A stretch of 64,000 bases of DNA. Source: Salvelinus alpinus (Eukaryota; Chordata; Actinopteri; Salmoniformes; Salmonidae). The notes beneath the pieces are model-generated. The model was given only the letters and a program-made list of their open reading frames with translations. It was not told the DNA's origin and searched no databases. Below, piece by piece: positions 61,830 to 64,000 of the stretch (position 1 is its first letter; each line of letters opens with the position of its first letter). The position numbers were made by a program, and so were the translations under genes. The stretch is from the NCBI RefSeq assembly GCF_045679555.1, contig NC_092115.1:35224728-35288727 (forward strand), written 5' to 3'.

Positions 61830-62045
61830 TTTCAGCAACTGTTGGCCACAGGCTCCGGGAAGCCTCCGTCCAGTTCCCCCGCCTATCGATTGCACCTCTC
61901 ATCCATCCGTCCTGCGAGGCGAGTAGTGTCGGTTGGTTTTGCCCGGCCGTGCAGGCAAGCCCCACACTGTCTGCTGCTTCTGCCATTTGCTGTGCTATTT
62001 TTAGTACCGCCAAATAAAGTGGTCTCCCTCTTATGGTTCCTCTTG
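61830..62045. promoter_or_regulatory. candidate muscle enhancer/promoter upstream of mir-1
   Basis: Holds a perfect MEF2 consensus CTATTTTTAG (61995-62004), a CArG-like CCTCTTATGG (62027-62036, one base off the SRF consensus) and an E-box CAACTG in TTTCAGCAACTGTTGG. It lies about 5 kb upstream of mir-1 on the minus strand. MEF2, SRF and MyoD-type factors are known to drive mammalian miR-1/133a transcription. Single motifs arise often by chance, so this is a candidate only. Confidence 0.35.
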
Positions 62046-62486
62046 TATATTCCTGAGTCTTTCTTTCCCCCTCCCCTGTTTTACTTCAACTCCCCCTCTT
62101 CTCTCCCTCCCTTTGAACCCCCCTTCACTCTCTCCCTATCCGCTTTTTAAATAGCGCTGGAGCACACTGCTTATGGTCGAGCTCGCGTCTGCTCAAGCTC
62201 TATACTTAGAAACACTGCGCATTTGAGAAAGAGAGGAGGAGGGAGGGAAAGAGATTGTGCTGGTGAGAAGTGGAAAGGGTACTGGAGAGCAGCTGATCTA
62301 CTTGTGCATGTGTCAGCCTCACCTCGAAGCTTAGTGCGCGCGTGTTACCCAGAGGCTTTGTCTTTTCTCCTTTTGAGCTTTTGAAATCATTTTCAAGTGG
62401 CTTTTTCTAGCTTTGCCGAGGCACGACGAATCTGTTGGTCTCGTCACAGGGCATATCTACTGCACTGCCTGGAATGTCCTCTGTGT

Positions 62487-62490
<4 letters not shown>

Positions 62491-62541
<51 letters not shown>
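62491..62541. repeat. (CT)n microsatellite
   Basis: About 25 uninterrupted CT units. Confidence 0.97.
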
Positions 62542-62544
<3 letters not shown>

Positions 62545-63497
62545 TCCTCTCTCCCTTTCGCTCGCTCTGGAGCAGCGCTTGTCTTTGCCTATTCCTGCTA
62601 CCTGTAGTGACAGTGCACCAGCCCCACACCCCCTACCCTGCATTTAACTGCATCGCCCGAGGATGTGTATTTCATTATTCCAGGCCAATGTTTTTTCACA
62701 CCATTTACTGTCATGTCCCCTGCAAGAAGTAATCATATGGAAATGTCTCTGAGGTATTTGTGTCATTATAAAAGAGAACGAAAACCGCTCAGAGACACAG
62801 TAGCTGAGATGGAGAGGGGCTCATGTTGTGAGGTAAGTGTGTTGTCATCAAAAAGAGTAGCCTAGTGCCTTGCGTTAGCCTAATGCTCTTCATTCCAAAG
62901 CATATCTGCTGATTTGATGTATATATCGTTGCTAACAAGCTCACTGGCAACACTTCCTCATCTCCACTATAGCAAAACTATATCCCTGGCTTTTTTATGG
63001 GGCGAGTGTAAGAAATCCTTGCATAGATTTAAGTATGCAACTCAATTAATATATTGTCAGTAAAATTTATAGCTTTTCAATTACGTTATCTTTATGGCTA
63101 TTACAAGAATTGACCATTTGCCAGGTTGGAATGGATTCATTCCAGGCTAATGTGTCTGCTCAAAGCTTGACCTTACATGGCCAATGAAAGTGCAGAATTG
63201 CAACTGTATAAATGGCAGGCCTGGAACGTCCCGTCCACCTGTTATTGGGCTCTAAAAAGGAGTCCCACAGTCCGTCTCCACTTTCCTTTAGCAGATAGGC
63301 AGGGCCCTCTTTAAATCAAACCAGTCATAACTCCACTGCTAACAGACATAATTTCACTTAGTGTCAGCAGATCAGAGAGGGAGGAGGGCTGTGTTTGGTG
63401 GTGGGGGTTTGTGCTTAGTTATTGGTCTTTTTGTTCTGCTCTCAACTGGTTTCGGCTCAAATCCCCGTCTCTGGAAGTCCTATGTTTATTAGGGCTA

Positions 63498-63550
63498 TGT
63501 CCTAAATGGTACCCTATTCCCTATGTATTGCATTACTTCCGAACATAGCC
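63498..63550. repeat. half copy of the fold-back MITE
   Basis: TGTCCTAAATGGTACCCTATTCCCT matches the left arm of the MITE at 36836-36921; the other arm is lost (remnant GAACATAGCCC). Confidence 0.55.
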
Positions 63551-63782
63551 CTTTTTTATTACACTACATAACTGTATTCTTACTTGACCATCTCCACTCA
63601 ACCATCGTGCTTACATCCCCCCGCTCTCAGCCACCGCTACACACTCAACAGCTCTTCATTGCCGCATTCCTCCTGTCAGGCACGTGTCATTCTGCTGCGT
63701 TGTCCAGACGCTACTTTATGTATGTGTGAGTAGGGCTGGGTGATATGGCCAGTATCACAGTATTTATAAAAAAAAATTAAAA

Positions 63783-64000
63783 AAAAGTCAGGGCTCTGTG
63801 CAGGCCAGTCTTCCACACTGATCTCGACAAACCATTTCTGTATGGATCTTGCTTTGTGTACGGGGGCATTGTCATGCTGAAACAGGGAAGGGCCTTCCCC
63901 AAAATGTTGCCACAAAGTTAGAAGTATTGAATCATCTAGAATGTCATTGTATGCTGTAGCGTTATGATTTCCCTTCACTGGAACTAAGGGGCCTAGCCTG
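63783..64000 (-). mobile_element. Tc1-like element, copy cut by the window edge
   Basis: A minus-strand frame (63676-63978) with MKGNHNATAYNDILDDSILL, the catalytic context [20 protein letters not shown], and WPAQSP. It belongs to the same family as 3059-4150, in inverted orientation. The element is truncated at about 63782 just after the PDLNPIE region should begin. It continues past 64000. Confidence 0.88.

Noticed and set aside
61791..62150. 119-codon frame in intron 12
   Set aside because: Proline/serine/leucine composition from pyrimidine-rich DNA; it overlaps the candidate regulatory region and has no family match.

Overview
The window is vertebrate nuclear DNA, almost certainly from a salmonid fish. 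It has split genes with GT-AG introns, and it is dense in repeats typical of salmonids: several Tc1/mariner families including the Sleeping Beauty type, HpaI-type and tRNA-Leu-like SINEs, and an RSg-1/L2-like LINE.

Three sets of host genes can be supported. (1) At the left edge on the minus strand lies the first coding exon of abhd3, a membrane-anchored alpha/beta-hydrolase. (2) Starting at 15426 on the plus strand lies mib1 (mind bomb 1, the E3 ubiquitin ligase that licenses Notch ligands). Twelve consecutive coding exons, all in phase, encode residues 1-610: MIB/HERC2 domain, ZZ finger, second MIB/HERC2 domain, linker region and the first ankyrin repeats. The remaining ankyrin repeats and the RING fingers lie beyond 64000, so intron 12 is longer than 20 kb. 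(3) Inside intron 12, antisense to mib1, are two muscle microRNA hairpins: mir-133a (53364-53449) and mir-1 (56874-56960). This matches the mammalian MIB1 / miR-1-2 / miR-133a-1 arrangement.

Layout: 1-540 abhd3 exon 1; 540-15400 intergenic DNA between the head-to-head genes, mostly a mosaic of transposons. That mosaic includes a Sleeping Beauty-type element split by a 3.2-kb LTR element whose 803-codon reading frame is rich in proline and nonapeptide repeats. 15426-43940 holds mib1 exons 1-12, with introns 2 and 3 full of LINE, Tc1, hAT and TTAA-flanked insertions. 43941-64000 is intron 12: a hAT element, a hAT MITE and two Tc1-type elements on the left, then about 10 kb with few transposons that contains the two microRNAs and candidate muscle regulatory DNA.

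How the genes relate: mib1 acts in Notch signal-sending cells. The microRNAs are myogenic regulators transcribed from the opposite strand, so they probably have their own muscle promoter or enhancer. A perfect MEF2 consensus with a near-CArG motif 23 bp further on, at 61995-62036, is a candidate. Abhd3 is a neighbour by conserved synteny, not by pathway.
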